A DNA stretch of 64,000 nt from JANMGV01 sp037440405 (lineage in GTDB: Bacteria > Planctomycetota > Planctomycetia > Pirellulales > Pirellulaceae), in the NCBI GenBank assembly GCA_037440405.1, contig JBBIUE010000012.1, positions 1 through 64,000 on the forward strand. Reading direction: 5' to 3'. The notes under the pieces were generated by a model. That model was not told where the DNA came from and did not search any database. It was given only the letters and a program-made list of their open reading frames with translations. A program made the translations under genes and the position numbers. Of the stretch, positions 55,508-64,000 are shown one piece after another (position 1 is the stretch's first letter; each line of letters begins with the position of its first letter).

Positions 55508-56389
55508 TCAACTTTGTTGCATGAGTTTCAGTTTTGCAATGCGCTCGTGCCAGGTCGACTCCGAAGATGCATTCTCTGCCAGTAGTTCGCAATAGCGGAT
55601 GGCAGAGTCGATGAGATTCGATTCCTCGGCTAGATCAGCGGCGAGTTCAAGCGCTCGTTGCCTCAGTTCGGGGCTCGGAGGAGGAGCACGGAAGAGCGCC
55701 GCGCAGCGATAGGCCGCAAGTGCTTCCAAAACGAATCCTTGTTGTTGATAGGCCATCCCCAATTGCAAACTGGCTCGACTCCGAAGTTCAGGATGTTCCT
55801 GCGCTCTTCGAAGACATCGCACCGAGTCCTCCATGCGACCCAACTGCCTTAATGCAATTGCCCAAGGGATGAGCAGATCGATCTGATCGGGATGCCGACC
55901 GAAGCGTGCTTCACAGACGGCAATTCGCGCGTTCGAAAGATCCATTTCGGCTCGATCAAGATTCGCTCGATTTTCTTCGCTCGGATAGCGGTTCGCTTCT
56001 CGCTTGGCTCGCACCCATTCCTCGTTGGCACACTGAATGGAAATCTCTTCAAGAAAAAAAACCAAATCCTCATTGCCGGGGTTATGTACAATTCCCTGAT
56101 GGAGAACTCTACGGACATCCTTCCAACGGCCCTGCGCTTTGTAAAATTCAGCCAGTTCCAAGTACGGAGCGGGATGCGCAGGAGCATGGAGGATGTCTTG
56201 TTCGAGCTGTTGATGGCGTTCCAGAGAAATGCGTTTGCCCGGAAGCGAATCCTCGGAGACCGATTTAAATGGGTCCTGCGCGTCCGCAGTTGGGCGAACC
56301 AACAGTTCATCCACGTCCAGGAAGCGTGACAGCAATTGCTGTCCGCGCTCCGCAGAGCTTGAAGCAACTGGTCGAGAATCTGCTTTCAT
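55508..56389 (-). CDS. TPR-repeat protein
   Basis: A 293-residue soluble protein starting at the ATG at 56389. It has helical repeats of TPR type: APYLELAEFYKAQGRWKDVR, LIPWAIALRQLGRMEDSVRC and ASLQLGMAYQQQGFVLEAL each show the W/L-G-Y-A-P spacing. A Ser/Asp-rich N-terminal 40 residues precede them. TPR proteins are scaffolds; no partner domain is fused here. The neighbouring plsC-like gene lies on the same strand downstream by 123 bases. Confidence 0.85.
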   Translation of the reverse strand: MKADSRPVASSSAERGQQLLSRFLDVDELLVRPTADAQDPFKSVSEDSLPGKRISLERHQQLEQDILHAPAHPAPYLELAEFYKAQGRWKDVRRVLHQGIVHNPGNEDLVFFLEEISIQCANEEWVRAKREANRYPSEENRANLDRAEMDLSNARIAVCEARFGRHPDQIDLLIPWAIALRQLGRMEDSVRCLRRAQEHPELRSRASLQLGMAYQQQGFVLEALAAYRCAALFRAPPPSPELRQRALELAADLAEESNLIDSAIRYCELLAENASSESTWHERIAKLKLMQQS

Positions 56390-57092
56390 TCGAAAATTGT
56401 CCAGGAATCCACCGTTCCGTCCGATAGGCCGAACCATCCACAATCTCACGACATTATATCGCGATTACTGGCAAGCGTTCGAAGTACCGGCAAAGTCAAG
56501 GCCAACTCCATCGTCTCACGAAAATGAGAACACCCACATGCGGTTGTAGCCGGATATTTCTTCACGAATTGCAAGTTAGCGGTGTTAATCGACCATCAGT
56601 GCATTTGTGGACAGAGGAATCATCGCCAATCGATAAGATTATTGTTTTCCGAATGCACTCCAGTTACAACCCTCGACGTCCGATTTCCAGCCATTTCTGC
56701 GTTAGCGGGAAGATTTCTACGTCGTGACTTGGGTGGTTTCGCAGTAGCAGCTTTGACAGAGACGAAATGGTCTGATCTCGGTCGATTCGAGACGCCTTGA
56801 AACGAGCTTGCCACGATTGCGACCATTTTCTGCGATTCTGCCAAGACGTTACCACATGCGCGATACTGTTTAGCCTTTGTTTTTGTCCGTAGAAAGAAAG
56901 ATCAGGAACTTTGGAGGCACGTTCGAACACCAGCAAACTTGGAGTACCCGAGAGTTCCAGCCGCCTTTTTCGATTGCCTACTAGACCCCAACCTCGTTGA
57001 AGTTGTACCATTTAGTACTCCACTGCATTGGTCCCGCCAGCGGTTCGTGCCGCTTCTCGCAGTTTCATTTTCCCGCCGATTGGAACCTCAAC
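56390..57092. other. intergenic stretch, no gene recognised
   Basis: About 700 bases between divergent genes. Frames on both strands are short and basic with no recognisable motif. The upstream part must hold the promoters of the TPR and DUF1080 genes; none could be assigned with confidence. Confidence 0.45.
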
Positions 57093-58430
57093 ATGATGAA
57101 GCCAACTTTTTCACTCCTCTCCGCATCGATAATTCTTGGTTCAATCTTCTGCAACCTCACATTCTGCCCGTCAAGAAATCTTGCGGACGATTTGATGGTC
57201 GACGCATGCCCGGAAGGATTTCGAAAGTTGTTTGATGGGCAAACGATGGATGGTTGGCATGGGCGGCCCCATTTTGATCCGAGAGAGTGGTTGAGCGTAT
57301 CTCCAGAGCAGCGCGATCAATGGAATCGGGAAGCCCGACAGCATTGGTCGATTGAAAGCGACGAACTGGTTAATGACGGCGATGGCCCCTACCTAACCAC
57401 GGACGAGGAATTTGGCGATTTCGAGCTCTTGATTCAATACAGAACGGTTCCCAAAGCTGATAGCGGAATCTACCTGCGAGGCAATCCTCAAGTTCAGATT
57501 TGGGATTCGACAGAGGAATCGAAATTCAGCATCGGGGCTGATAAAGGAAGTGGCGGGTTATGGAATAACAGTCCAGGAGCAGCGGGCAAGGATCCTTCCG
57601 TTCTCGCGGACCGTCCCTTCGGAGAGTGGAATCAATTCCGCATTCGTTTGGTCGGCGAGCGTTGCAGCGTTTGGTTGAACGGCGAGCATGTGGTCGATCA
57701 TGCTCGCATGGAGAATTTTTGGGATCGCTCGGCTCCGCTTTTTGCTCGCGGGCCAATCCAACTGCAGACGCATGGTGGCGAGATACGCTGGCGTCATATT
57801 TTTATTCGTGAAATCGGTTCGGAAGAAGCGAATCGCATTCTTGCGGAAGGTGAGAATCCCGAAGGATTTGTATCGATCTTTGACGGCGAAACATTGGCGG
57901 GTTGGACTGGAGCCGCTGAGAACTATGAAGTGGTCGATGGTGCAATTCAATGCAAGACAGGGACTGGGGGCGTTCTGTTTACGGAGAGAACCTTCGCCAA
58001 TTTTCGAGTCCAACTTGAGTTTCAGTTACCGCCCGGTGGCAACAACGGTTTGGCGATTCGCTATCCCGGCCATGGTGATGCAGCATATTCGGGAATGTGC
58101 GAATTGCAAGTACTCGACAATGATGCAGACAAGTATAAAAATCTCGATCCTCGCCAGTATCATGGAAGTGCCTATGGAATGGTCCCGGCGGCCTGCGGAT
58201 TCTTGCGTCCAGCAGGCGAATGGAACTTTCAGGTCGTTACGGTTGACGGTAGCAAGATTTTGGTTGAATTGAACGGCACACAGATTCTCGATTGTGATCT
58301 TGGAGCGGTTACCGAGTTTATGGCAAACTCGCCGCATCCAGGCAAAGACTTCACCGAAGGTCATTTTGGGTTCGCCGGCCATGGCGACCCGGTCCGATTT
58401 CGCTCGATGAAAATAAAGGAATTGCCCTGA
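57093..58430 (+). CDS. tandem DUF1080 (3-keto-disaccharide hydrolase) protein
   Basis: A 445-residue exported protein; the ATG at 57093 (or 57096) gives a signal peptide of about 33 residues. Two DUF1080 jelly-roll domains follow: GFRKLFDGQTMDGWHGRP and GFVSIFDGETLAGWTGAAEN open them, and FGDFELLIQYR/FANFRVQLEFQ plus ADSGIYLRG/GNNGLAIRY are the paired glycan-binding strands. The family includes 3-keto-disaccharide hydrolases of planctomycetes and bacteroidetes. The gene is one base from the C25 peptidase gene (TGA-T-ATG), so they are translationally coupled. Confidence 0.92.
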   Translation: MMKPTFSLLSASIILGSIFCNLTFCPSRNLADDLMVDACPEGFRKLFDGQTMDGWHGRPHFDPREWLSVSPEQRDQWNREARQHWSIESDELVNDGDGPYLTTDEEFGDFELLIQYRTVPKADSGIYLRGNPQVQIWDSTEESKFSIGADKGSGGLWNNSPGAAGKDPSVLADRPFGEWNQFRIRLVGERCSVWLNGEHVVDHARMENFWDRSAPLFARGPIQLQTHGGEIRWRHIFIREIGSEEANRILAEGENPEGFVSIFDGETLAGWTGAAENYEVVDGAIQCKTGTGGVLFTERTFANFRVQLEFQLPPGGNNGLAIRYPGHGDAAYSGMCELQVLDNDADKYKNLDPRQYHGSAYGMVPAACGFLRPAGEWNFQVVTVDGSKILVELNGTQILDCDLGAVTEFMANSPHPGKDFTEGHFGFAGHGDPVRFRSMKIKELP

Positions 58431-58431
58431 T

Positions 58432-60030
58432 ATGTTTTGGGGACTGGCCCTTCTTGCCGTTGCTGCTTGGGATGCGCCAGTAGATACGGTTGTCGTCTGC
58501 CCTGTAGCATGGCGCCCCGCTATGCAGCCCTGGGTCGAATGGCGCGAATCCCAAGGACATCGAATCGAATTCATCGACCGTGATCCAAATCCTTACGTGA
58601 TCCGCGATCGGATTCGAAACGTCGCGGAGCGTCACGACCAAACTCTACGATTTGTTGTTCTGGTCGGCGATGCTCCCAAGGTCAATGCACCATCCGATGA
58701 CGGAGTTAGTCTCCCTCCGTTCTACACGAATGCAAAGGCAGTTCACCTATTTGGCGGCGATCGGACCACTTCCACCGATTTCTTTTTCGGCGAATTCAAT
58801 GACGATTTAGAAGTTGACCTTGCCGTCGGACGCATCCCAGTTCGATCCTCTGAGGAACTGTCCGCGTTCCTGAGTAAAGTGCTGGATTACGAGCGGTCGA
58901 CGGACTTTGGTGAATGGAGGCGAACGATCGACGTCACCGCGGGTGTTGGTGGATTTGGGCTACTCGCAGATACGGCAATTGAGTTGGCAACGCGGCGACT
59001 GTTGTGCGAAGGAATTCCTGAGCACTTCCACTTGAGGATGACGCAAGCGAGTCCCCTCAGCTTATTCTGCCCTCCCCCGCGAGACTTTGGGAAGCAAGTT
59101 CTAAACAATTTGAACGAGGGATCGTTGTTTTGGGTTTATATCGGTCACGGTCATGTTCGCACGCTCGACCGCTTGCGGATCGAAGATCGAACTTTTCGAA
59201 TCCTCGATGAAGGATCACTGCCAGAAGTGAACGTTCAGTGCGGTCCGCCCATTGCGGTCTTTTTGGCGTGCTATACGGGAGCCTTCGATGCAGACGTCGA
59301 CTGCCTTGCCGAACAGTTAGTCCGGCTTCCGAATGGCCCGGTCGCAACCCTGGCTGGTTCGCGTGTGACGATGCCCTACGGCATGAGTGTCCTTGCCGCC
59401 CATATGTTGGACGCGTGCTTCCTCGAACGCGAAGCAACCATCGGCGAAATTCTCATGCGAGGTAAGCAGCGCAGTATGCTGCAGACACCACCCGATGATG
59501 ATCCTCTATCGCGCCAAAACATACTCGATGCCATTGCCGAAACGCTCAGTCCGCCTGGGCATTCCTTGGCTGCGGAACGCGAGGATCATCTCTACCTCAT
59601 CAATCTGCTGGGTGATCCCATGATGCGGATTCCCCACCCCAAAGAAATGTCCCTGGATGTGCCAACCAAGGCAAAAGCCGGTGAAACAATCGTTGTTCGC
59701 GGAGAGGTCCCTGAGTCGGGACGCCTCCGAATCGAGCTGGTATTAAGCCGCGATCGCGATCCGCCTCAACTCAGTAAGCGACCCTTCTATCTGGACCAGG
59801 ACGAAATCCATGAAGAAATGATTCGTACGTATCAAGCAGCGAACCTACGGACGATCTTTGAAGTCGAACGGGATGTAGGATCTGGACAGTTCGAAGTCGA
59901 GCTTACGTTGCCAGAAGATGCATTCGGCAAGCACTTCATTCGATGCTTTCTATGCGGGAAGCAGTGTTGGTCGGCCCATTCAAAACCGATTCAAGCTCGT
60001 CGATTGCGAGCGGTGAACGTAGTTCGATGA
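58432..60030 (+). CDS. C25 (gingipain-type) cysteine peptidase
   Basis: A 532-residue protein of the caspase-like C25 fold. VYIGHGHVRTLDRL holds the catalytic His, and PIAVFLACYTGAFDAD the nucleophile Cys, at the expected spacing. FVVLVGDAPKV and DLAVGRIPVRSSEEL are typical of C25, and an Ig-like domain follows (about 410-530). Only a short hydrophobic stretch (FWGLALLAVAAWDA) is at the N-terminus, which could be a weak signal peptide. The substrate is unknown. Coupling to the DUF1080 gene suggests both act on a common external target (inference). Confidence 0.82.
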   Translation: MFWGLALLAVAAWDAPVDTVVVCPVAWRPAMQPWVEWRESQGHRIEFIDRDPNPYVIRDRIRNVAERHDQTLRFVVLVGDAPKVNAPSDDGVSLPPFYTNAKAVHLFGGDRTTSTDFFFGEFNDDLEVDLAVGRIPVRSSEELSAFLSKVLDYERSTDFGEWRRTIDVTAGVGGFGLLADTAIELATRRLLCEGIPEHFHLRMTQASPLSLFCPPPRDFGKQVLNNLNEGSLFWVYIGHGHVRTLDRLRIEDRTFRILDEGSLPEVNVQCGPPIAVFLACYTGAFDADVDCLAEQLVRLPNGPVATLAGSRVTMPYGMSVLAAHMLDACFLEREATIGEILMRGKQRSMLQTPPDDDPLSRQNILDAIAETLSPPGHSLAAEREDHLYLINLLGDPMMRIPHPKEMSLDVPTKAKAGETIVVRGEVPESGRLRIELVLSRDRDPPQLSKRPFYLDQDEIHEEMIRTYQAANLRTIFEVERDVGSGQFEVELTLPEDAFGKHFIRCFLCGKQCWSAHSKPIQARRLRAVNVVR

Positions 60031-60229
60031 TGTTGGTCGAGGTTGAACTGACATGATACAATCTCGGTGATGAAGAATGCCCCATCAGCCCAGCGGCACN
60101 NNNNNNNNNGCACGCGTTCGCCGAGATTCGGTTCTCCATGGATGGACGGCGTACATATTTGCCCAAAATGCTGATCCTCTCGTCCTCAGGAGATTCGAAA
60201 CGCTTGGCTTGCTTGTCCTTGACATGAAG
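60031..60229. other. short intergenic stretch with assembly gap
   Basis: About 200 bases, holding the ten N at 60100-60109. Convergent genes end on both sides. No gene is supported across the gap. Confidence 0.5.
60100..60109. other. assembly gap (10 N)
   Basis: Ten N of arbitrary length between the convergent C25 peptidase and ZIP transporter genes. A terminator or small gene here may have been lost. Confidence 0.98.
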
Positions 60230-61216
60230 CTAATGCTCAATCGAAACCTTGTCGTGCTGGTGTTGATGATCGGCGTGAGCGTGCTCCGGCTCTAAATAAC
60301 CAATCAGTGCGGATAGCAGAATTCCCGCCAGCAGTGCCACCGTCAATTGTTTGCGGTTGTGAGAATGGAACTCCATTTCCGGCAGCAAATCCGACAACGA
60401 AATACACAGGAACACGCCAGCGGAAAATGCCAAACCTAACCCGGCCAAGATGATCGAAGCATCTCCGCCTCCAATCAAGCCAAGCACAACGATCCCAGCG
60501 CCCATCGGAATCATCATTGCGAATCCGATATTGACGACGAAGATCTTCAAGTTGGACTTTCCCTCAACACGCATCAAACTGGTAATGGAAATCGCGTCCA
60601 AGGGTTTGTGTAGCAGAATCGCTAAGAATACGCCTATACCCCAAAGTGCAAAACCTTCGCTTCGATGCGAATCGGCTGCCACAGCAGCCGCCAGTGCAAC
60701 TCCGTCCATCAGCGTGTGGACTCCAAGCCCGACGAGAACCCCAATCCAGCGTCGTCTGTCATTTTGGTTCGACGTGTGAGGGTGGTGAGTGTGGTGATGT
60801 CGATGATGTCGTGATTGTTGATCGCCATGATGGTTCGAGCTAAGAACATCGACGGCAGGATTGCTGAGATGAGCATGTGCTTCACAATGATGTTCTTGAA
60901 CATCTGGCCCGAAATCAGCGGGGCCGTGTTGGTGGAAATGAAAGGCACGAAGCAAGAAGAACATGACCAGCATCCCCGCCATCACGGCGGACGTCACCCA
61001 ATTCACACGCTCCATTCCCAATTCAGCGATGGCGTGCGGAAGCAAATGAAAGACTGCAATGCCAAGCATCAGCCCACCAACGAAACTGATGATGAGCTGC
61101 ATCCGCGTGTGGGTCAATGCAATCCGTGTAGGAATCCAGCCACCGAGGCTGGAGGCTAACACGATCATGGCGCAATAGGCAAACAACAGCCACAACGTTG
61201 AGGGATCGAAAGACAA
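60230..61216 (-). CDS. ZIP-family metal transporter
   Basis: A 328-residue membrane protein with eight helices. The metal-path motifs are GLGVHTLMDGVALAAAV (helix IV, His/Asp) and AILLHKPLDAISITSLM (helix V, HxPxD-type). A cytoplasmic loop between helices III and IV is extremely His-rich (NHHGDQQSRHHRHHHTHHPH, about 130-150), and the C-terminus is a second His tail (EHAHADHQHQHDK). ZIP proteins move Zn, Fe or Mn into the cytoplasm; the His-rich loop suggests zinc. No Zur box was searched for. Confidence 0.92.
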   Translation of the reverse strand: MSFDPSTLWLLFAYCAMIVLASSLGGWIPTRIALTHTRMQLIISFVGGLMLGIAVFHLLPHAIAELGMERVNWVTSAVMAGMLVMFFLLRAFHFHQHGPADFGPDVQEHHCEAHAHLSNPAVDVLSSNHHGDQQSRHHRHHHTHHPHTSNQNDRRRWIGVLVGLGVHTLMDGVALAAAVAADSHRSEGFALWGIGVFLAILLHKPLDAISITSLMRVEGKSNLKIFVVNIGFAMMIPMGAGIVVLGLIGGGDASIILAGLGLAFSAGVFLCISLSDLLPEMEFHSHNRKQLTVALLAGILLSALIGYLEPEHAHADHQHQHDKVSIEH

Positions 61217-61347
61217 TCAAACACCTGCGACTCGATGCCATGAAAACGAAGGATTTTACAGTAGAGGGCGATTCTTGTTAATATTAGCAGGGCTCGTTCA
61301 TCGCATCCCCATGGGATTGTAAGCTGTAACTGCTGCGGTTTCGAACG

Positions 61348-63253
61348 ATGCTTTTGCGCTCNNNNNNNNNNAAAGTTCCTATACCGACGATGCTTCTTTG
61401 CTTTTGTATTCTTGTCTGGCGTGCTGCATTCTCGTCTATTCGAGTCACATCTTTCCGCGCAGGAATCGCCCAGCCCAGAAAGCCTGATTCGTTTGCTTTA
61501 CGAGAAGCACGAATACAAGATTCCGATGCGGGACGGGATACATCTCCACACGGTAGTTTACTCGCCCCGCGACACATCGAAAGCGTATCCCATTCTGATG
61601 AAGCGAACGCCTTATTCGTCCGGGCCTTATGGCGAGGAGCAATTTCCTTCGTCGTTAGGGCCCAGCGAACACTTTGTTAAGGCTGGTTACATCCTCGTCA
61701 ATCAGGACGTTCGCGGTCGCTTTATGTCCGAAGGCGAATTCGTCCAAGTTACTCCGCACATTCCAAACAAGCGAAAACCATCCGACGTCGACGAGAGTTC
61801 CGACACCTATGACACGATCGAGTGGCTACTTAACCATATACCGAATCACAATGGCCGCGTGGGCATGTATGGTATTTCCTATCCGGGATTTTATTGTTCC
61901 GTGGGCATGATCGATGCCCATCCGGCGCTCAAGGCGGTGTCACCGCAGGCTCCGGTCGGCGATTGGTACTTCGATGATTTTCTCCACAACGGAGCATTCT
62001 TTCTAGCGCATGCTTATCGCTGGCTCAGCAATAACGACCACATTCGATCGGGTCCAAGTGCTCAGCCTTCCACTCCTGCACAGCTACCTTCCTTGGACGG
62101 TTACAACCTCTTTCTCAAAGCAGGGACAATCGAGGATATCAATCGCCAATACTTGCAAGGGAAAGTTCCCTTCTGGACCGAAATGATGAACCATCCGAAT
62201 CGTGATGAGTTCTGGGAAAAGCGAAATCCTCTCCCACATTTGAAGCGAGTTGCTCCGGCCGTCATGGTGGTCACCGGTTGGTATGACGCGGAGGACTTGT
62301 ATGGATCATTCAAGACCTATCATGCCATCGAACAGCAAAACCCGGAGGTCAATAATGTACTTGTTGTAGGGCCATGGATTCATGGCGGTTGGGCGCGAGG
62401 TGACGGTGATCGCCTCAGCGATATTCGCTTTGGATCGAAAACGGCGGCCTTCTATCGAGCCGAGATTGAGCTTCCGTTCTTCGAGAAATTCTTGAAGGAT
62501 GTGGAGCATCCAAGTTTGGCCGAAGCCACGGTGTTCGAAACAGGAGCGAATCGGTGGCGAGTCTTCGATCACTGGCCACCCAAATCGGCGACTAGCAAGA
62601 ACTTGTATCTTCGGGAAGGTAACCAACTCCGATGGCAAGCTGCCGATCAACTTCGGGATCAAGGCTACGATGAATATCTCAGCGATCCCCAAAAACCGGT
62701 CCCGTATACACCAGTAATCACGCCCAGGATGACCGTCGAGTACATGATCGAAGATCAGAGGCACGCCGCACGACGGCCAGATGTGCTGGTCTATGAAACG
62801 GAAGTCCTTGACCAAGACGTTACCATCGCCGGTCCCATCAAGGTCGATTTGTGGGTGACAACGACTGGAACCGATGCGGACTTCATTGTCAAACTGATCG
62901 ACAACTTCCCGGATGGAACAGACGCAGAAGCTCTTCCGAATTACCAAATGATGGTGCGAAGCGAAGTCATGCGCGCACGGTTCCGCGACTCGTTTGCCGA
63001 ACCCAAGCCGATGATTCCGGGTCAACCAACCCGCATTCAGTTCGAACTTCAAGACGTTTTGCACTGCTTCCAGAAAGGTCATCGGATCATGATTCATGTC
63101 CAAAGCACTTGGTTCCCGCTGGTCGATCGTAATCCGCAGAAGTTCGTCCCGAACATTTATTTTGCGAAACCCGACGATTTTCAGAAGGCGATGCAACGAA
63201 TTCTACGATCCCTAGAACACGCTTCGTCGATCCACGTAAACGTGCTCGAATAG
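61348..63253 (+). CDS. CocE/NonD-type hydrolase, N-terminus broken by an assembly gap
   Basis: A serine hydrolase of at least 613 residues after the gap. RVGMYGISYPGFY carries the nucleophile Ser (GxSYxG), VMVVTGWYDAEDL the acid residue and VVGPWIHGGWARG the His; the C-terminal jelly-roll ends with FQKGHRIMIHVQSTWFP. The family includes cocaine esterase, glutaryl-7-ACA acylase and X-Pro peptidase. Immediately after the N run the frame reads KFLYRRCFFAFVFLSGVLHS, a signal peptide n- and h-region, so the true start lies in or just before the gap (the ATG at 61348 is a candidate). A TTG at 61412 is the first start after the gap. Confidence 0.85.
61362..61371. other. assembly gap (10 N) at the start of the CocE-type gene
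   Basis: Ten N of arbitrary length. The frame upstream of the gap (ATG at 61348, MLLR) and the coding frame after it do not match with a gap of ten, as expected if the size is a placeholder. Confidence 0.98.
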
Positions 63254-63475
63254 ACCTTGGATGTTGCGATTTCGCATCATCGTTGCGAATGAGCATCCGA
63301 TTCGAGTACCTCCGTCACGAACTGGATTTCCGACGATCCTTTGCAGAAACGCAAGAATTTCCTTCAATTGCAGCGATGTGGACCGTATTCCACCAGCTCC
63401 GCGCACTCGTCGGCCTCCAGCTTGCTTTTGGATCATGTAAACAACTAGACCAAGGCACCCAGGAGCATAGCTGTC

Positions 63476-64000
63476 ATGATTCGCCGATTCGTACTCGCCG
63501 TCGTCGCCGCCTGCATCGGTCATCTACAGATTGGATGGGCTGGAGAGCTCGTACGAGTGACCATGTTGGATGGCCGTATTGTTTACGGAAACATCGATGC
63601 TCGCTCGAACGAACAGTTCCTTTGGGTCGGACTCAGGTCCAATCGGATCGAATTTGCTTCCAAGCACGCATGGGATAGTGTGGCAGAAATGGAATCCGAG
63701 GGGAGAAGAGTGAGCCGCGCTGAGTTGCTTCAATCGTTAGCTGCATCCCCAAAGCAAGTTGCTTTCGATCCGAGCCCCTGGGATGAACTTGAATCGAATA
63801 CAGAAACGGTCATAGCTACATCCAGCCATCCTTCTCCGGCCTCAACCTCAAACTCGCTCGACGGCGTTGATCTGGTACCGCGTTCGCTGATCGTGCGAGC
63901 AGTGCTTGGAAATTGGGACGCTGACCCGAGGCCTGATGGATTGGTAGTCGAATTGGTTGCCTTGAATCGCATTGGTCGTCCCGTCCCATTCCAAGGACAC
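63476..64000 (+). CDS. secreted hypothetical protein, cut by the right edge
   Basis: An ATG at 63476, ten bases after AGGAG, opens a frame with no stop to the end of the window (175 residues visible). Residues 1-22 are a signal peptide (basic start, hydrophobic core, cleavage after GWA). ELVRVTMLDGRIVYGNIDAR looks like a short beta-repeat of the kind in planctomycete 'GGIDGxxxxG' outer proteins, but no family is certain. A Ser/Pro/Asn-rich linker follows (about 110-135). The C-terminus lies outside the window. Confidence 0.75.
   Translation, partial: MIRRFVLAVVAACIGHLQIGWAGELVRVTMLDGRIVYGNIDARSNEQFLWVGLRSNRIEFASKHAWDSVAEMESEGRRVSRAELLQSLAASPKQVAFDPSPWDELESNTETVIATSSHPSPASTSNSLDGVDLVPRSLIVRAVLGNWDADPRPDGLVVELVALNRIGRPVPFQGH

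Noticed and set aside
60077..60295. Plus-strand frame crossing the 60100 gap
   Set aside because: Continues into the His-rich end of the ZIP gene in antisense; the gap makes the frame meaningless.
1..64000. CRISPR array, prophage or defence island
   Set aside because: No regularly spaced repeat-spacer arrays, integrase, tail, capsid, restriction or toxin-antitoxin motifs were seen in reading both strands.

Overview
The window looks like a chromosomal segment of a planctomycete, most likely of the Pirellulaceae. The evidence is the gene families: a BBP7 beta-barrel porin, a 'PVC-type' CxxCH haem protein of about 1,200 residues, a DUF1549/DUF1553 plus DUF1501 pair, a tandem DUF1080 protein, a gingipain-like C25 peptidase, and short intergenic gaps with few obvious operons. 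Base composition is moderate (roughly half GC). Three 10-N assembly gaps (54874-54883, 60100-60109, 61362-61371) show this is a scaffolded draft; two of them damage genes.

Layout. 1-3282: a truncated secreted protein, a gene-poor stretch with two families of short repeats and a probable group II intron reverse-transcriptase relic, an intradiol-dioxygenase-like lipoprotein and a tRNA-Met(CAT). 3283-8820: a Tat-exported selenium-binding protein (SBP56), a 666-residue single-pass membrane protein and a Cys/Gly-rich BBP7 porin closed by a strong terminator. 8864-11899 (minus): rsmG, panD, coaD and a class V aminotransferase; panD and coaD are both coenzyme A biosynthesis steps. 12015-14314 (plus): a small membrane protein, mogA, a carboxylesterase and an orphan acyl carrier protein.

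14882-23265 (minus): one long same-strand run, read from its 5' end as ABC ATPase, ABC-2 permease, a coupled membrane-anchored periplasmic protein, a rhomboid protease, lysA, yceI and a polytopic membrane protein. 23608-24417 is an EboB-like TatD hydrolase. It is followed by a repeat-bearing gene-free stretch with a decayed IS66 transposase. 25841-28740 (minus): pyruvate kinase and the MgtE magnesium channel.

29343-42478: a PhnP-like metallohydrolase, the large PVC haem protein, an EF-hand plus deiodinase-like protein, an mlaE-mlaF-mlaD lipid-transport operon, and a cytochrome/DUF1501 pair. 42665-48156: hemW, an RNase Z-like hydrolase, a KaiC/RecA-like ATPase, a non-coding stretch with two strong hairpins and a TolC-like protein.

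48321-54087 (minus) is an exopolysaccharide module: Wzz-type chain-length protein, initiating sugar-phosphate transferase with a degenerate GGDEF-like N-terminus, GT4 glycosyltransferase, polysaccharide deacetylase and WecG/TagA-type transferase. The last three are joined by ATGA stop-start overlaps. 54318-64000 holds a small conserved protein, a gap-broken plsC, a TPR protein, the DUF1080/C25 peptidase pair, a ZIP metal transporter, a CocE-type hydrolase and a secreted protein cut by the right edge.

No CRISPR array, prophage, intact insertion sequence, rRNA or recognisable defence island was seen. The most unusual items are the EF-hand/deiodinase fusion, the GGDEF-like/sugar-transferase fusion, the EboB-like gene outside an ebo cluster, and the related GCTGGC-core tandem repeats near both dead mobile elements. 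All functional statements rest on motifs recalled from family knowledge; no database search was run.
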